Positions 8,829 to 16,966 of a stretch of DNA of 64,000 bases are shown in pieces. Position 1 is the stretch's first letter. Each line of letters opens with the position of its first letter. This stretch comes from Salipiger sp. H15 (GTDB lineage: Bacteria; Pseudomonadota; Alphaproteobacteria; Rhodobacterales; Rhodobacteraceae): positions 62,001 to 126,000 of the forward strand of contig NZ_CP123389.1 of the NCBI RefSeq assembly GCF_040409955.1. Reading direction: 5' to 3'. The notes beneath the pieces are model-generated. The model saw only the letters and a list, made by a program, of their open reading frames with translations. It had not been told where the DNA came from and searched no databases. The translations under genes and the position numbers were made by a program.

Positions 8829-10652
8829 ATGTGTGGAATCGTTGGAGTCCTGATGAAGAAGCCGGCCGCGCCGGTGATGCTCGAAGCGCTCCGCCGCCTC
8901 GAGTACCGCGGCTATGACAGCGCGGGACTTGCCACGCTCGCGGGGGGCAGCCTGCAGCGGCGCAGGGCGGCGGGCCGCATCTCGGCCCTGTCGCAGCTGC
9001 TCGACAGCGAACCGCTCGCCGGAACCATCGGCATCGGCCACACCCGCTGGGCCACGCATGGCGCCGCCAGCCAGCACAACGCCCACCCGCACCGCTCGGG
9101 GCCGGTCGTGGTCGTGCACAACGGCATCATCGAGAACTGGCGCGCGCTGCGTGACGAGCTGATCGCCGGGGGCTGCGTCTTCGAATCCGAGACCGACAGC
9201 GAGGTCATCGCCCATCTCTGCGCGACGCTGCTGGCCCGCGGGCTCGACCCGCGCCGGGCGGCAATGGAAACCATCTCGCGGCTGGTCGGGGCCTATGCGC
9301 TCTGCCTGCTCTTCGAAGGGGCGGAGGACATGATGATCTGCGCCCGCCGCGGCTCGCCCCTCGCGATCGGCTACGGCGAGGGCGAGATGTTCGTCGGCTC
9401 CGACGCGCTTGCGCTCGGCCCGCTCACCGACCGCATCTGCTATCTCGCCGATGGCGACTGCGCCGTGCTGACCCGCACCGGCGCCGAGGTCTTCGATGCA
9501 AGCGGCGCGCCGGTCCAAAGGCCGATCCAGACCGTGCCGATGGAGGCGGTGCTGGTCGACAAGGCGGGCTACCGCCACTTCATGGCCAAGGAGATCCACG
9601 AACAGCCGACCGTCGCCGGATACGCGCTGGCCCGCCACCTTTCGGCCGACCGCCGTCACGTGGTCAGCGCCGCCGCCGCCATCGACTGGCGCACGCTGCC
9701 CCGCCTGTCCATCGCCGCCTGCGGCACCGCCTTCTACGCCGCCCAGGTCGCCAAGTGGTGGTTCGAGACGATCGCCCGCCTGCCGGTCGACGTCGAGATC
9801 GCCTCGGAATTCCGGTACCGCCAGCCGCCGATGACCGAAGGCGGCGCGACCCTCGTCGTCAGCCAGTCGGGCGAGACGGCCGACACGCTGGCCGCGCTGC
9901 GCTACGCCCGGTCCGCCGGGCAGACCGTCCTCGGCGTCGTCAACGTCGAGAATTCGACCATCGCCCGCGAGGCGGACATGGCGATCCCCATCCATGCCGG
10001 GCCGGAGATCGGCGTCGCCTCGACCAAGGCCTTCACCACCCAGCTGATCGCGCTGGCCTGCCTCGCCATCCACGCCGCCCGCAGCCGCCAGGCCATCACG
10101 CCGGAAACGGCGGCCGCGCTCATCGACGCGCTTTCATCCGCGCCGCGGCTGATCGCCGAGGCCATCGCGCTCGAGGACCAGATCGCCGTCGCGGCGAGGG
10201 ACATCGCCGAGACCGAGAGCGCGCTCTTCATCGGCCGCGGCACGATGCACGCGCTGGCGCTCGAGGGCGCGCTGAAGCTCAAGGAGCTGACCTACATCCA
10301 CGCCGAGGGCCATGCCGCGGGCGAGCTGAAACACGGCTCCATCGCGCTCGTCGACGCGACGCGCCCGATCATCGCCCTCGCGCCGCATGACGATCTTTTC
10401 GAGAAGACCGCCTCGAACATCTCCGAGGTGGCCGCCCGCGGCGGCCGCATCCTGCTGATCACCGACCGCAACGGCGCCGCCCTTGCCGGGGCCGAGGCCG
10501 CCCGCACGCTGGTCCTGCCGGAGGTGCCCGACTTCATCGCCCCCCTCGTCTACGCGATCCCCGTCCAGCTGCTCGCCTATCACGCGGCGGTGCAGCGGGG
10601 GACCGACGTCGACCAGCCCCGTAACCTCGCGAAATCGGTGACTGTCGAGTAG
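8829..10652 (+). CDS. glmS: Glucosamine-6-phosphate synthase (isomerising)
   Basis: The 607-residue protein matches full-length GlmS, which converts fructose-6-phosphate and glutamine to glucosamine-6-phosphate. Met-Cys at the start gives the N-terminal nucleophile Cys (MCGIVGVL), as in class II glutamine amidotransferases, followed by LEYRGYDSAGLA, GHTRWATHG and HNGIIEN. Two SIS domains follow, with the sugar-binding motifs ACGTAFYA, SQSGETADT, ENSTIAREAD and GVASTKAFTTQ, and the end DQPRNLAKSVTVE. It lies next to exopolysaccharide genes and not beside glmU, so it may serve amino-sugar supply for the polymer; whether the genome has a second copy is unknown. The ATG is fixed by the need for Cys at position 2. 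Confidence 0.95.
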   Translation: MCGIVGVLMKKPAAPVMLEALRRLEYRGYDSAGLATLAGGSLQRRRAAGRISALSQLLDSEPLAGTIGIGHTRWATHGAASQHNAHPHRSGPVVVVHNGIIENWRALRDELIAGGCVFESETDSEVIAHLCATLLARGLDPRRAAMETISRLVGAYALCLLFEGAEDMMICARRGSPLAIGYGEGEMFVGSDALALGPLTDRICYLADGDCAVLTRTGAEVFDASGAPVQRPIQTVPMEAVLVDKAGYRHFMAKEIHEQPTVAGYALARHLSADRRHVVSAAAAIDWRTLPRLSIAACGTAFYAAQVAKWWFETIARLPVDVEIASEFRYRQPPMTEGGATLVVSQSGETADTLAALRYARSAGQTVLGVVNVENSTIAREADMAIPIHAGPEIGVASTKAFTTQLIALACLAIHAARSRQAITPETAAALIDALSSAPRLIAEAIALEDQIAVAARDIAETESALFIGRGTMHALALEGALKLKELTYIHAEGHAAGELKHGSIALVDATRPIIALAPHDDLFEKTASNISEVAARGGRILLITDRNGAALAGAEAARTLVLPEVPDFIAPLVYAIPVQLLAYHAAVQRGTDVDQPRNLAKSVTVE

Positions 10653-10701
10653 CGCGCGCAGGTCTGACCTCGCGGAACAACTCTTTCGGGAAGGTTGAAG
10701 A

Positions 10702-10738
10702 TGACCGCCGGTCACAATAGTCATGACCGCGAGTCATG
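10702..10738. promoter_or_regulatory. Paired palindromes upstream of TetR gene (likely operator)
   Basis: Two perfect dyads lie side by side: TGACC-GCC-GGTCA at 10702-10714 and CATGAC-CGCGA-GTCATG at 10722-10738. Both contain the octamer ATGACCGC, repeated 22 bp apart, which is two turns of the helix and would place two dimers on one DNA face. They end 75 bp before the TetR-family start, so autorepression is the likely use. Confidence 0.55.
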
Positions 10739-10813
10739 TCCCTCCTGCGCAATGCGCCCCTGCATCGCAGGCGCGGCCTTCCGCGCAGTCGGGACGCGAG
10801 TGAGGCCGATCCC

Positions 10814-11482
10814 ATGGTGCAATACGCAACCGCCCTCGAAGACAAGGAAGCCCGCCGCGAGGTCATCCTCGAAGCGGCGCTCGCGCTCTTTCTCGAGGAC
10901 ACCCGCCGCCTGCCGACCGTCGCCGCCGTGGCCGCCCGCTCGGGTCTCGCAAAGGGGACGGTCTATCTCTACTTCGCGAGCAAGGAGCAGGTCTTCGCCT
11001 CGCTGCTGGTGCGCGAGTGGCGCGGCTTCATCGGATTGATCTCGGGTTATTTCGACGCGGCGACCGGCACGCCGGAAGACAGGCTCGCCGGGTTCATCCG
11101 CTTCTACGTCGAGCATATCCTCGCGCATCCGGCGCTGATGCGGCTCGACTCGATCGGCTACGCGGTGCTGGAACCCGCGCTGTCGGACGAGGCGCTGATC
11201 GACTTCAAGACGCAGTTCTCCGATGCGCTCGACGGCGCGGGCCAGGCCATGGAGCGGGCGCTGGACCTGCATCCGGGCGACGGCGTGACCCTGCTCTTCC
11301 GCAGCTTCGCGATGACCCGCGGCCTCTGGCAGGTGGCCGACCTTCCCGAGACCGTACGCGCCCATCCGGGCTTCGCCGGCCACCCCTTCGCGCGCGTGGA
11401 CTTCGGCCGCGACCTGTCACGCGCGCTCAGCGATTACTGGCGCGGCGCCTGGGAGATGTCCCGGCGACACGCCGCGCCCTGA
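10814..11482 (+). CDS. TetR/AcrR-family transcriptional regulator
   Basis: A 222-residue regulator. Residues 13-60 form the DNA-binding helix-turn-helix with the family pattern ARREVILEAALALFLED, VAAVAARSGLAKGTVYLYFASKEQVF; the variable C-terminal part (about 65-215) would bind a small ligand. The ATG at 10814 was preferred because GAGG lies 8 bases upstream and an upstream ATG would lie inside the operator-like palindromes. The gene is flanked by glmS and a convergent lrp-type gene. No transporter or enzyme sits next to it, so the target beyond its own promoter is unknown. Confidence 0.85.
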   Translation: MVQYATALEDKEARREVILEAALALFLEDTRRLPTVAAVAARSGLAKGTVYLYFASKEQVFASLLVREWRGFIGLISGYFDAATGTPEDRLAGFIRFYVEHILAHPALMRLDSIGYAVLEPALSDEALIDFKTQFSDALDGAGQAMERALDLHPGDGVTLLFRSFAMTRGLWQVADLPETVRAHPGFAGHPFARVDFGRDLSRALSDYWRGAWEMSRRHAAP

Positions 11483-11613
11483 CCGCAGCTTTTCCGTCGG
11501 GACTTCATGACACGGGCCGCAATGGGGCACGGTCTGCAGAACCCCCTGCCCTTTTCCATAGGGATGCCCGCGCTTGGCGGAGCGATCAGCACGAAGGCGG
11601 GCCTTGCGTCACG

Positions 11614-12084
11614 TCAGGCGGACACGGTGTCGATCGGCAGCACCGTCTGCGACTTCAACCGCTTCAGGGCGAAGTTGGCCGAGAGATCCCGGACCGGGAT
11701 CGCCTCGGTGATCTGCCGCCGGATGCGCTCGAAATCGGCCATGTCGCGCACCACGATGCGCAGCACGTAGTCGTGGCTCCCGGCAAGCTGGTAGGCCTCC
11801 ATGACCTCGGGCAGATCGCCCACCACCTCCTCGAAGCGGCGCTGCCAGTCCGCGCCCTGCTCGGGGGCGGACACCCCGGCAAAGACGGTCAGGCCAAGCC
11901 CCAGCCGCTCCGGATCCACCAGCGCCACGCGGCCGCGGATCACCCCGGCCTCCTGCAACTTGCGCAGGCGCTTCCAGCACGGCGTCTGCGACAGGCCCAC
12001 CATATCGGCGAGCCGCGCGAGCGGCACGGTCGCGTCGGCCATCAGCGTCGCGACGATCTTGCGGTCTATGCGGTCGAGATCCAT
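11614..12084 (-). CDS. Lrp/AsnC-family transcriptional regulator
   Basis: A 156-residue member of the Lrp/AsnC family. The N-terminal winged helix starts MDLDRIDRKIVATLMADATV and contains MVGLSQTPCWKRLRKLQEAGVI; the C-terminal RAM/ACT-like sensor domain includes YQLAGSHDYVLRIVVRDM. Such proteins sense amino acids and form octamers that bend DNA. The start is supported by AGGAGG just upstream. It is divergent from the Rrf2 regulator with about 127 bp between them, a spacing that allows shared control. No amino-acid gene is adjacent to indicate the ligand. Confidence 0.88.
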   Translation of the reverse strand: MDLDRIDRKIVATLMADATVPLARLADMVGLSQTPCWKRLRKLQEAGVIRGRVALVDPERLGLGLTVFAGVSAPEQGADWQRRFEEVVGDLPEVMEAYQLAGSHDYVLRIVVRDMADFERIRRQITEAIPVRDLSANFALKRLKSQTVLPIDTVSA

Positions 12085-12211
12085 CCGGGCGCCTCCTGCG
12101 ACTCGGGTCATGACCCCAGCATGTCGCTAATTTACAATAAGTCTACTGCTATTGTCGTGATTAAGAGAAAGACGACTTCTCCTGCCGCGAAATTGGTGAT
12201 TTACTGCCGAC

Positions 12212-12715
12212 ATGATCACCCAGAAGACCAAATATGCCCTCAAATCGCTCATGGCGCTCGGCGCGGTGGAGCATGGCACGGCGCTGACCATCGAAGAGGT
12301 CGCGCAACGGTCGGGTGCGCCGAAGCGCTTTCTCGAGCACATCCTGCTCGACCTGCGCAAGTCGGGCTACCTCGGGGCCAAGCGAGGCCGTTCGGGCGGG
12401 TATTTCCTGATCCGCGAGCCCTCGAAGATCTCGCTCGGCGAGCTGCTGCAGCAGATCGACGGCCCCATCGCCCCGCTGCCCTGCCTCTCGCGCCGCGCCT
12501 ACCGCCGCTGCGAGGATTGCACCGACGAGCAAAGCTGCCAGCTGCGCCGGGTCTTCGGCGAGATCTTCTACAGCTACCTGCTGCTGATCGAGTCGCTGAC
12601 CCTGCAGGACCTGCTGAAAGACCCTGTCATTATTGGGAAATCCCTCGGAATCGAGGCCGGCCCGGACGGCCTGCAGGAAAGCGGATCATCCCAGCAGCCG
12701 GTCGCCGGAGAATAA
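12212..12715 (+). CDS. Rrf2-family regulator, probably of sulfur assimilation
   Basis: The 167-residue protein has the Rrf2 winged helix (MITQKTKYALKSLMALG, EEVAQRSGAPKRFLEHILLDLRKSGYLGAKRGRSGGYFL). Four cysteines follow in the pattern PC-LSRRAYRR-C-ED-C-TDEQS-C. Rrf2 proteins such as IscR and NsrR bind Fe-S clusters through similar cysteines, whereas CymR uses O-acetylserine sulfhydrylase as partner, so both cluster sensing and sulfur sensing are possible. Position directly upstream of a sulfate importer on the same strand argues for control of sulfur uptake. The C-terminal 35 residues after the cysteines are longer than in minimal members. Confidence 0.82.
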   Translation: MITQKTKYALKSLMALGAVEHGTALTIEEVAQRSGAPKRFLEHILLDLRKSGYLGAKRGRSGGYFLIREPSKISLGELLQQIDGPIAPLPCLSRRAYRRCEDCTDEQSCQLRRVFGEIFYSYLLLIESLTLQDLLKDPVIIGKSLGIEAGPDGLQESGSSQQPVAGE

Positions 12716-12791
12716 AATTCTCCCGGCGCGGCGCAGAACGCTGAACCTCTTCTCTCGAAAACACGACTAAGACGGTGGATATTTAGGTCAT

Positions 12792-12832
12792 TGGGCGTTC
12801 CCGCCCATGTCTTCACCGGGCGATCCCGCCCG
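12792..12832 (+). promoter_or_regulatory. Two tandem 16-bp GGGCG...CGCCC dyads before the sulfate operon
   Basis: TGGGCGTTCCCGCCCA (12792-12807) and CGGGCGATCCCGCCCG (12817-12832) are near-identical perfect-arm palindromes with centres 25 bp apart. They end 20 bp before the first small ORF of the operon and just before its AAGGAGG. They could be tandem regulator sites, or two hairpins in the leader RNA. I do not recognise them as a known riboswitch. Confidence 0.45.
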
Positions 12833-12852
12833 TTTCCGAAAGGAGGACCTGA

Positions 12853-13062
12853 ATGCCGAACGCTCTTCACACCAGGCCCAAGGGGCGGGTCCACGTGCTG
12901 CATCTCGTGGCCCGCGACACCGGCCTGCCGCTGCTGATCGGCGGACGCGAACTGACCGTGCTCGCCAGCGATCCCGATTACGCCGCCCGCGAACTCATGC
13001 GCGGCCGCAACCCCGCACAGTGGCGGGTCCGCGTGACCCGGCCCGGGCAGCTGCCCGCCTGA
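12853..13062 (+). CDS. Small protein at the head of the sulfate uptake operon
   Basis: A 69-residue ORF with a very strong ribosome binding site (AAGGAGG, 6 bases before ATG) and composition typical of coding sequence. The protein has no membrane segment or signal peptide; it reads as an alternating strand-helix-strand unit (VHVLHLVARDTGLPLLIGGRELTVLA, then ARELMRGRNP). I do not recognise the family. It sits 24 bp before the sulfate-binding protein gene and after the tandem dyads, so it should be co-transcribed with the importer. It could be a regulator, a small accessory protein, or a leader whose translation affects the operon. Confidence 0.6.
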   Translation: MPNALHTRPKGRVHVLHLVARDTGLPLLIGGRELTVLASDPDYAARELMRGRNPAQWRVRVTRPGQLPA

Positions 13063-13086
13063 TTTTCCCAAGGAGAGAGACCCGAC

Positions 13087-14109
13087 ATGACCCTTGCCTT
13101 CCTTCGCACCCCCGCCCCGCTGCTCGCCGCGCTTCTGGCCAGCAGCGCGGTCATGGGCCCGAGCCACGCCGCCGCCGAGACGCGGCTGCTCAACGTCTCC
13201 TATGATCCCACGCGCGAGTTCTACCGCGCCTACAACGAGCTTTTCACCAAGTGGTGGGAGGCGCAGGGCCACGAGCCCGTCACCATCGAGCAGAGCCACG
13301 GCGGCTCCGGCGCGCAGGCGCGGGCGGTGATCGACGGGCTGGACGCGCAGGTGGTGACGCTGGCGCTGGCCTCGGACATCGACGCCATCGCCGAGCGCTC
13401 GGACGTGCTGCCAAAGGACTGGCAGGCTGGCCTGCCGCACAATTCCGCGCCCTATACCTCGACCATCGTCTTCCTCGTGCGCGAGGGGAACCCCAAGGGC
13501 ATCGCCGACTGGGCCGACCTGATCCGCGACGACGTGCAGGTGATCACCCCCAACCCCAAGACCTCGGGCGGGGCGCGCTGGAACTTCCTCGCCGCGTGGG
13601 GCTGGGCGCTGCACCAGCCCGGCGGCAGCGAGGAGAGCGCGCGGGACTACGTGACCGAGCTCTTCAGGCACGTGCCGGTGCTCGACACCGGGGCGCGCGG
13701 GGCGACCACCACCTTCACCCGGCGCGGCGTCGGCGACGTGCTGCTGGCCTGGGAGAACGAGGCCTTCCTCGCGCTCGACGAACTGGGCGAGGACAGTTTC
13801 GACATCGTGGTGCCCTCGGTGTCGATCCTTGCCGAGCCGCCGGTGGCGCTGGTGCCGGGCAACATCGAGGATGACGCGCAGCGCGAGGTGGCGCAGGCCT
13901 ATCTCGAGTATCTCTACAGCCCCGAGGCGCAGGCGCTGGCACTCGCCAACTACTACCGCGCCTGGGACACCTCGCTGGCGGCGGATGACGACATCGAGCG
14001 TTTCCCCGAGCTCGAGCTGGTCAACATCGCCGACTTCGGCGGCTGGACCGAGGCGCAGCCGCGCTTCTTCGGCGACGGCGGCATCTTCGACCAGATCACC
14101 GCGGAGTGA
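13087..14109 (+). CDS. cysP: Periplasmic sulfate/thiosulfate-binding protein
   Basis: A 340-residue binding protein with a signal peptide (hydrophobic [13 protein letters not shown], cleavage likely after SHAAA). The mature part shows Sbp/CysP hallmarks: [47 protein letters not shown], and YYRAWDT near the end, where backbone NH groups hold the oxyanion. It delivers sulfate or thiosulfate to the CysTWA importer. The stop overlaps the beginning of cysT, so the genes are coupled. The choice between cysP and sbp is not certain from sequence alone. Confidence 0.9.
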   Translation: MTLAFLRTPAPLLAALLASSAVMGPSHAAAETRLLNVSYDPTREFYRAYNELFTKWWEAQGHEPVTIEQSHGGSGAQARAVIDGLDAQVVTLALASDIDAIAERSDVLPKDWQAGLPHNSAPYTSTIVFLVREGNPKGIADWADLIRDDVQVITPNPKTSGGARWNFLAAWGWALHQPGGSEESARDYVTELFRHVPVLDTGARGATTTFTRRGVGDVLLAWENEAFLALDELGEDSFDIVVPSVSILAEPPVALVPGNIEDDAQREVAQAYLEYLYSPEAQALALANYYRAWDTSLAADDDIERFPELELVNIADFGGWTEAQPRFFGDGGIFDQITAE

Positions 14110-14114
14110 GCCGG

Positions 14115-14942
14115 ATGCTGCGCGTGGCCTCGCCCCTGCCCGGCTTCGGCCTCGGCATGGGGATCCTGCTGGCGGCCCTGACCGGCGTCGTGCTGCTGCC
14201 GCTCGCGGCGCTGCTGGGTCAGGGCATCCTCATGGGACCGGCGGAGATCGCCGGTCACCTCGCCCCGGCGCGGGTGCGCTCGGCGCTGCTGCTGTCGTTC
14301 CGGGCGGCGCTGGTCGCCTCGCTCTTCAACCTCGTCTTCGGCCTCGCGCTGGCCTGGGTGCTGACCCGCTACCGCTTCCCGGGGCGGCGGCTGATCGACG
14401 CGGCGGTGGATCTGCCCTTCGCGCTGCCGACGGCGGTGGCGGGGATCGCGCTCACCACGCTCTACGCGCCGAACGGCGTCTTCGGCCAGGCGCTGACCCC
14501 CTTCGGGATCAGCGTCGCCTACACCGAGGCGGGCATTTGGCTGGCGCTGGTCTTCGTCGGGCTGCCCTTCGTGGTGCGCACCGTCCAGCCGGTGATCGAC
14601 GAGATCGACCCGGAATGGGAGGAAGCCTCGGCCACGCTCGGCGCCTCGCGGCTGCGCACCCTGCGCCGCGTGGTGCTGCCGGTGCTGACGCCCTCGCTGA
14701 TGACCGGCTTCGCGCTGGCACTGGCGCGCTCGGTCGGCGAGTTCGGCTCGGTCATCTTCATCGCCGGCAACCTGCCGGGAAAGACCGAGATCGCGCCGCT
14801 GCTGATCGTCATCCGGCTCGAGGAATACGACTACGACGCGGCCGCCGCCATCGGCCTCGCCATGCTCGGCATCTCGTTCGCGATGCTGCTCTTCATCAAC
14901 GCCACACAGGTCTGGACCCGAAGGAGGATCGGCCATGTCTGA
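14115..14942 (+). CDS. cysT: Sulfate ABC transporter permease CysT
   Basis: A 275-residue inner-membrane permease with six hydrophobic segments. The conserved EAA loop contacting the ATPase is seen in EWEEASATLGASRLRTLRRVVLPVL. LPFALPTAVAGIALTTLYAPNG and ARSVGEFGSVIFIAGNLPGKTEI are typical of CysT. A GTG at 14106 overlapping the previous stop would add three residues; the ATG at 14115 was chosen because GGAG lies 8 bases before it. It pairs with CysW to form the channel. It overlaps the next small gene by 8 bp. Confidence 0.92.
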   Translation: MLRVASPLPGFGLGMGILLAALTGVVLLPLAALLGQGILMGPAEIAGHLAPARVRSALLLSFRAALVASLFNLVFGLALAWVLTRYRFPGRRLIDAAVDLPFALPTAVAGIALTTLYAPNGVFGQALTPFGISVAYTEAGIWLALVFVGLPFVVRTVQPVIDEIDPEWEEASATLGASRLRTLRRVVLPVLTPSLMTGFALALARSVGEFGSVIFIAGNLPGKTEIAPLLIVIRLEEYDYDAAAAIGLAMLGISFAMLLFINATQVWTRRRIGHV

Positions 14943-15222
14943 CCCAAACCCCTCTCGCCCGAGCCTGCCCTGCGCCTGCCGCGGCACCATCCGGCTGCGC
15001 AGACTTCCCGCCGGCAGCGGCTTCGCCATCGGCGGCGCCTTCGGCGCGATCGGCCTCGCCGCCGCGCTGGTGCTCTGGAACGCGGGCGCGCCGCTCTGGG
15101 TGGTCCTGCTCGTCTACATGACCCTGCCCGGAACGCTGCTTGCCGCGCTCTTCCTCGCCACCCGCCCCCTGCCGCCACGGACCACAGCGCACCACCTGCG
15201 CGAGGAGAACCGCCATGTCTGA
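14935..15222 (+). CDS. Small two-span membrane protein between cysT and cysW
   Basis: A 95-residue protein overlapping cysT by 8 bp and cysW by 8 bp, so it is in the coding path of the operon and not in a spacer. It has a basic N-terminus with a Cys-Ala-Cys pair (CACRGTIRLRRL), two hydrophobic segments (about residues 29-48 and 52-75), and a short polar C-terminal tail. cysT and cysW are normally adjacent; an intervening small membrane protein is not part of the standard CysPTWA importer. It could be a subunit or modulator of the permease. I do not recognise the family. Confidence 0.7.
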   Translation: MSDPNPSRPSLPCACRGTIRLRRLPAGSGFAIGGAFGAIGLAAALVLWNAGAPLWVVLLVYMTLPGTLLAALFLATRPLPPRTTAHHLREENRHV

Positions 15223-16072
15223 GGCCAGCCTGCCCCACCGCGTCACCACCGAGGCGCCGCCGGTCCGCGCCCTGCTCACCCTCGCCGTGCTGGCGCTGAC
15301 CCTCGTGCTGCTGATCGCGCCGCTCGCCGTGGTCTTCGCCGAGGCGCTGCGCGACGGGCTCGGCGCCGCGCTCGCCTCGCTGACCGAGCGCGACGCCTGG
15401 TCGGCGATCCGGCTCACCCTGCTGGTCGCCGCAGTCTCGGTGCCGCTCAACGCCGTCGTCGGCCTCGCCGCCGCCTGGGCCATCGCCAAGTTCGACTTCC
15501 GCGGCAAGGCGGTGCTCATCACCCTCATCGACCTGCCCTTCTCGGTCTCGCCGGTGGTTGCGGGCCTCGCGCTGGTGCTGCTCTACGGCTCGCACGGCTG
15601 GCTCGGGGTCTGGCTGCAGGCGCATGACCTCAGAATCGTCTTCGCCTTCCCCGGCCTCCTGCTGGCGACGCTCTTCATCACCTTCCCCTTCGTCGCGCGC
15701 GAACTCATCCCGGTGATGACCGAGCAGGGCCGCGCCGAGGAGGAGGCGGCGCTGACCCTCGGCGCCTCGGGCTGGCACATGTTCCGCACCGTGACCCTGC
15801 CCAACGTCCGCTGGGCGCTGCTCTACGGCGTGCTGCTCTGCAACGCGCGCGCCATGGGGGAATTCGGCGCGGTAGCGGTGATCTCGGGCAAGATCCGCGG
15901 CCAGACCACCACCATGCCGATCATGATCGAGATGCTCTACAACGAGTATCTCTCGGTCGCCGCCTTCTCGATGGCGGCGCTGCTGGCGGCGCTCGCGCTG
16001 CTGACCCTCGCCCTGAAATCCCTGCTGGAATGGCGCCACGCGGACCTGCTGTCCGCCACGCGCCGGCATTGA
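15215..16072 (+). CDS. cysW: Sulfate ABC transporter permease CysW
   Basis: A 285-residue permease with six membrane spans. The EAA loop is RAEEEAALTLGASGWHMFRTVTLPNV, and the family motifs DLPFSVSPVVAGLALVLLYG and NARAMGEFGAVAVISGKIRGQTTTMP identify CysW over CysT. It forms the heterodimeric sulfate channel with CysT. The ATG overlaps the end of the small membrane protein gene, and cysA follows after 12 bp. Confidence 0.92.
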   Translation: MSEASLPHRVTTEAPPVRALLTLAVLALTLVLLIAPLAVVFAEALRDGLGAALASLTERDAWSAIRLTLLVAAVSVPLNAVVGLAAAWAIAKFDFRGKAVLITLIDLPFSVSPVVAGLALVLLYGSHGWLGVWLQAHDLRIVFAFPGLLLATLFITFPFVARELIPVMTEQGRAEEEAALTLGASGWHMFRTVTLPNVRWALLYGVLLCNARAMGEFGAVAVISGKIRGQTTTMPIMIEMLYNEYLSVAAFSMAALLAALALLTLALKSLLEWRHADLLSATRRH

Positions 16073-16084
16073 GAGGAGACCCCC

Positions 16085-16864
16085 ATGCATATCGACATCG
16101 ACGAGATCTCCAAGAGCTTCGGCACCACCACCGCGCTGCACCCCGTGTCCCTGTCCATCCCCTCGGGCGCCATGGTCTCGCTGCTCGGCCCCTCGGGCTC
16201 GGGCAAGACCACGCTGCTGCGGATCATCGCCGGGCTCGAACAGCCAAGCGCCGGCCGGGTACTGCTCGACGGCAAGGACGCCACCGGCACGCCGGTGCAG
16301 CACCGCCGGGCGGGCTTCGTCTTCCAGAGCTACGCGCTTTTCCGCCACATGACCGTCTTCGAGAACATCGCCTACGGGCTGCGCGCCCGGCCGCGCCGCA
16401 GCCGCCCCGGTCGCGCCGAGATCGAACGCCGCGTCGAGCGGCTGCTCGAGCTCATCCAGCTGCCGCAGATCGCCGCGCGCTACCCCAGCCAGCTGTCGGG
16501 CGGCCAGCGCCAGCGCGTCGCGCTTGCCCGGGCGCTCGCCACCGAGCCGCGCATGCTGCTGCTCGACGAGCCCTTCGGTGCGCTCGACGCGCGGGTGCGG
16601 CGCGAACTCCGCGCCGGGCTGCGCGAGATCCACGACGCCACCGGGCTGACCACGGTCTTCGTCACCCATGACCAGGAAGAGGCGCTGACCCTCGCCGACC
16701 GCGTCGCGGTGATGTCGATGGGGCGGATCGAGCAGGTCGGCGCGCCCTCCGAGATCCGCGGCCACCCGGCGAGCGACTTCGTGCGCAGCTTCGTCGAGCC
16801 GGGTGCGGGGGCCGGGGTCGCCCAGCCGGAAAGGGCGCTCGACAGGGCAGCGGCGCCGAGATAG
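16085..16864 (+). CDS. cysA: Sulfate ABC transporter ATPase CysA, short form
   Basis: A 259-residue ATPase with all nucleotide-binding motifs: Walker [11 protein letters not shown]-loop in [10 protein letters not shown], signature LSGGQRQR, Walker [13 protein letters not shown] and the switch His in VTHDQEEAL. It energises CysTW. CysA of enteric bacteria is about 365 residues, with a C-terminal TOBE-like domain; here the protein stops about 30 residues after the ATPase core, in a low-complexity tail. The short form may lack that regulatory part. The gene closes the sulfate operon. Confidence 0.9.
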   Translation: MHIDIDEISKSFGTTTALHPVSLSIPSGAMVSLLGPSGSGKTTLLRIIAGLEQPSAGRVLLDGKDATGTPVQHRRAGFVFQSYALFRHMTVFENIAYGLRARPRRSRPGRAEIERRVERLLELIQLPQIAARYPSQLSGGQRQRVALARALATEPRMLLLDEPFGALDARVRRELRAGLREIHDATGLTTVFVTHDQEEALTLADRVAVMSMGRIEQVGAPSEIRGHPASDFVRSFVEPGAGAGVAQPERALDRAAAPR

Positions 16865-16966
16865 CACGAGCGCGCCGGCACCCCGGCGCCGTCCCGCATC
16901 GGGGCGGCGCGGCTGCCGGCGCGAAAGGGAACACATGTCCGAGCCCTGCCCCTCCGGGTCCGCAAG

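Noticed and set aside
11483..11613. Short frames between the convergent TetR and Lrp genes
   Set aside because: No ribosome site or protein-like composition; nothing else was seen in this gap.
12716..12852. Known sulfur riboswitch (SAM or SAH type) before the sulfate operon
   Set aside because: The visible structures are two simple dyads; no conserved riboswitch core was recognised.
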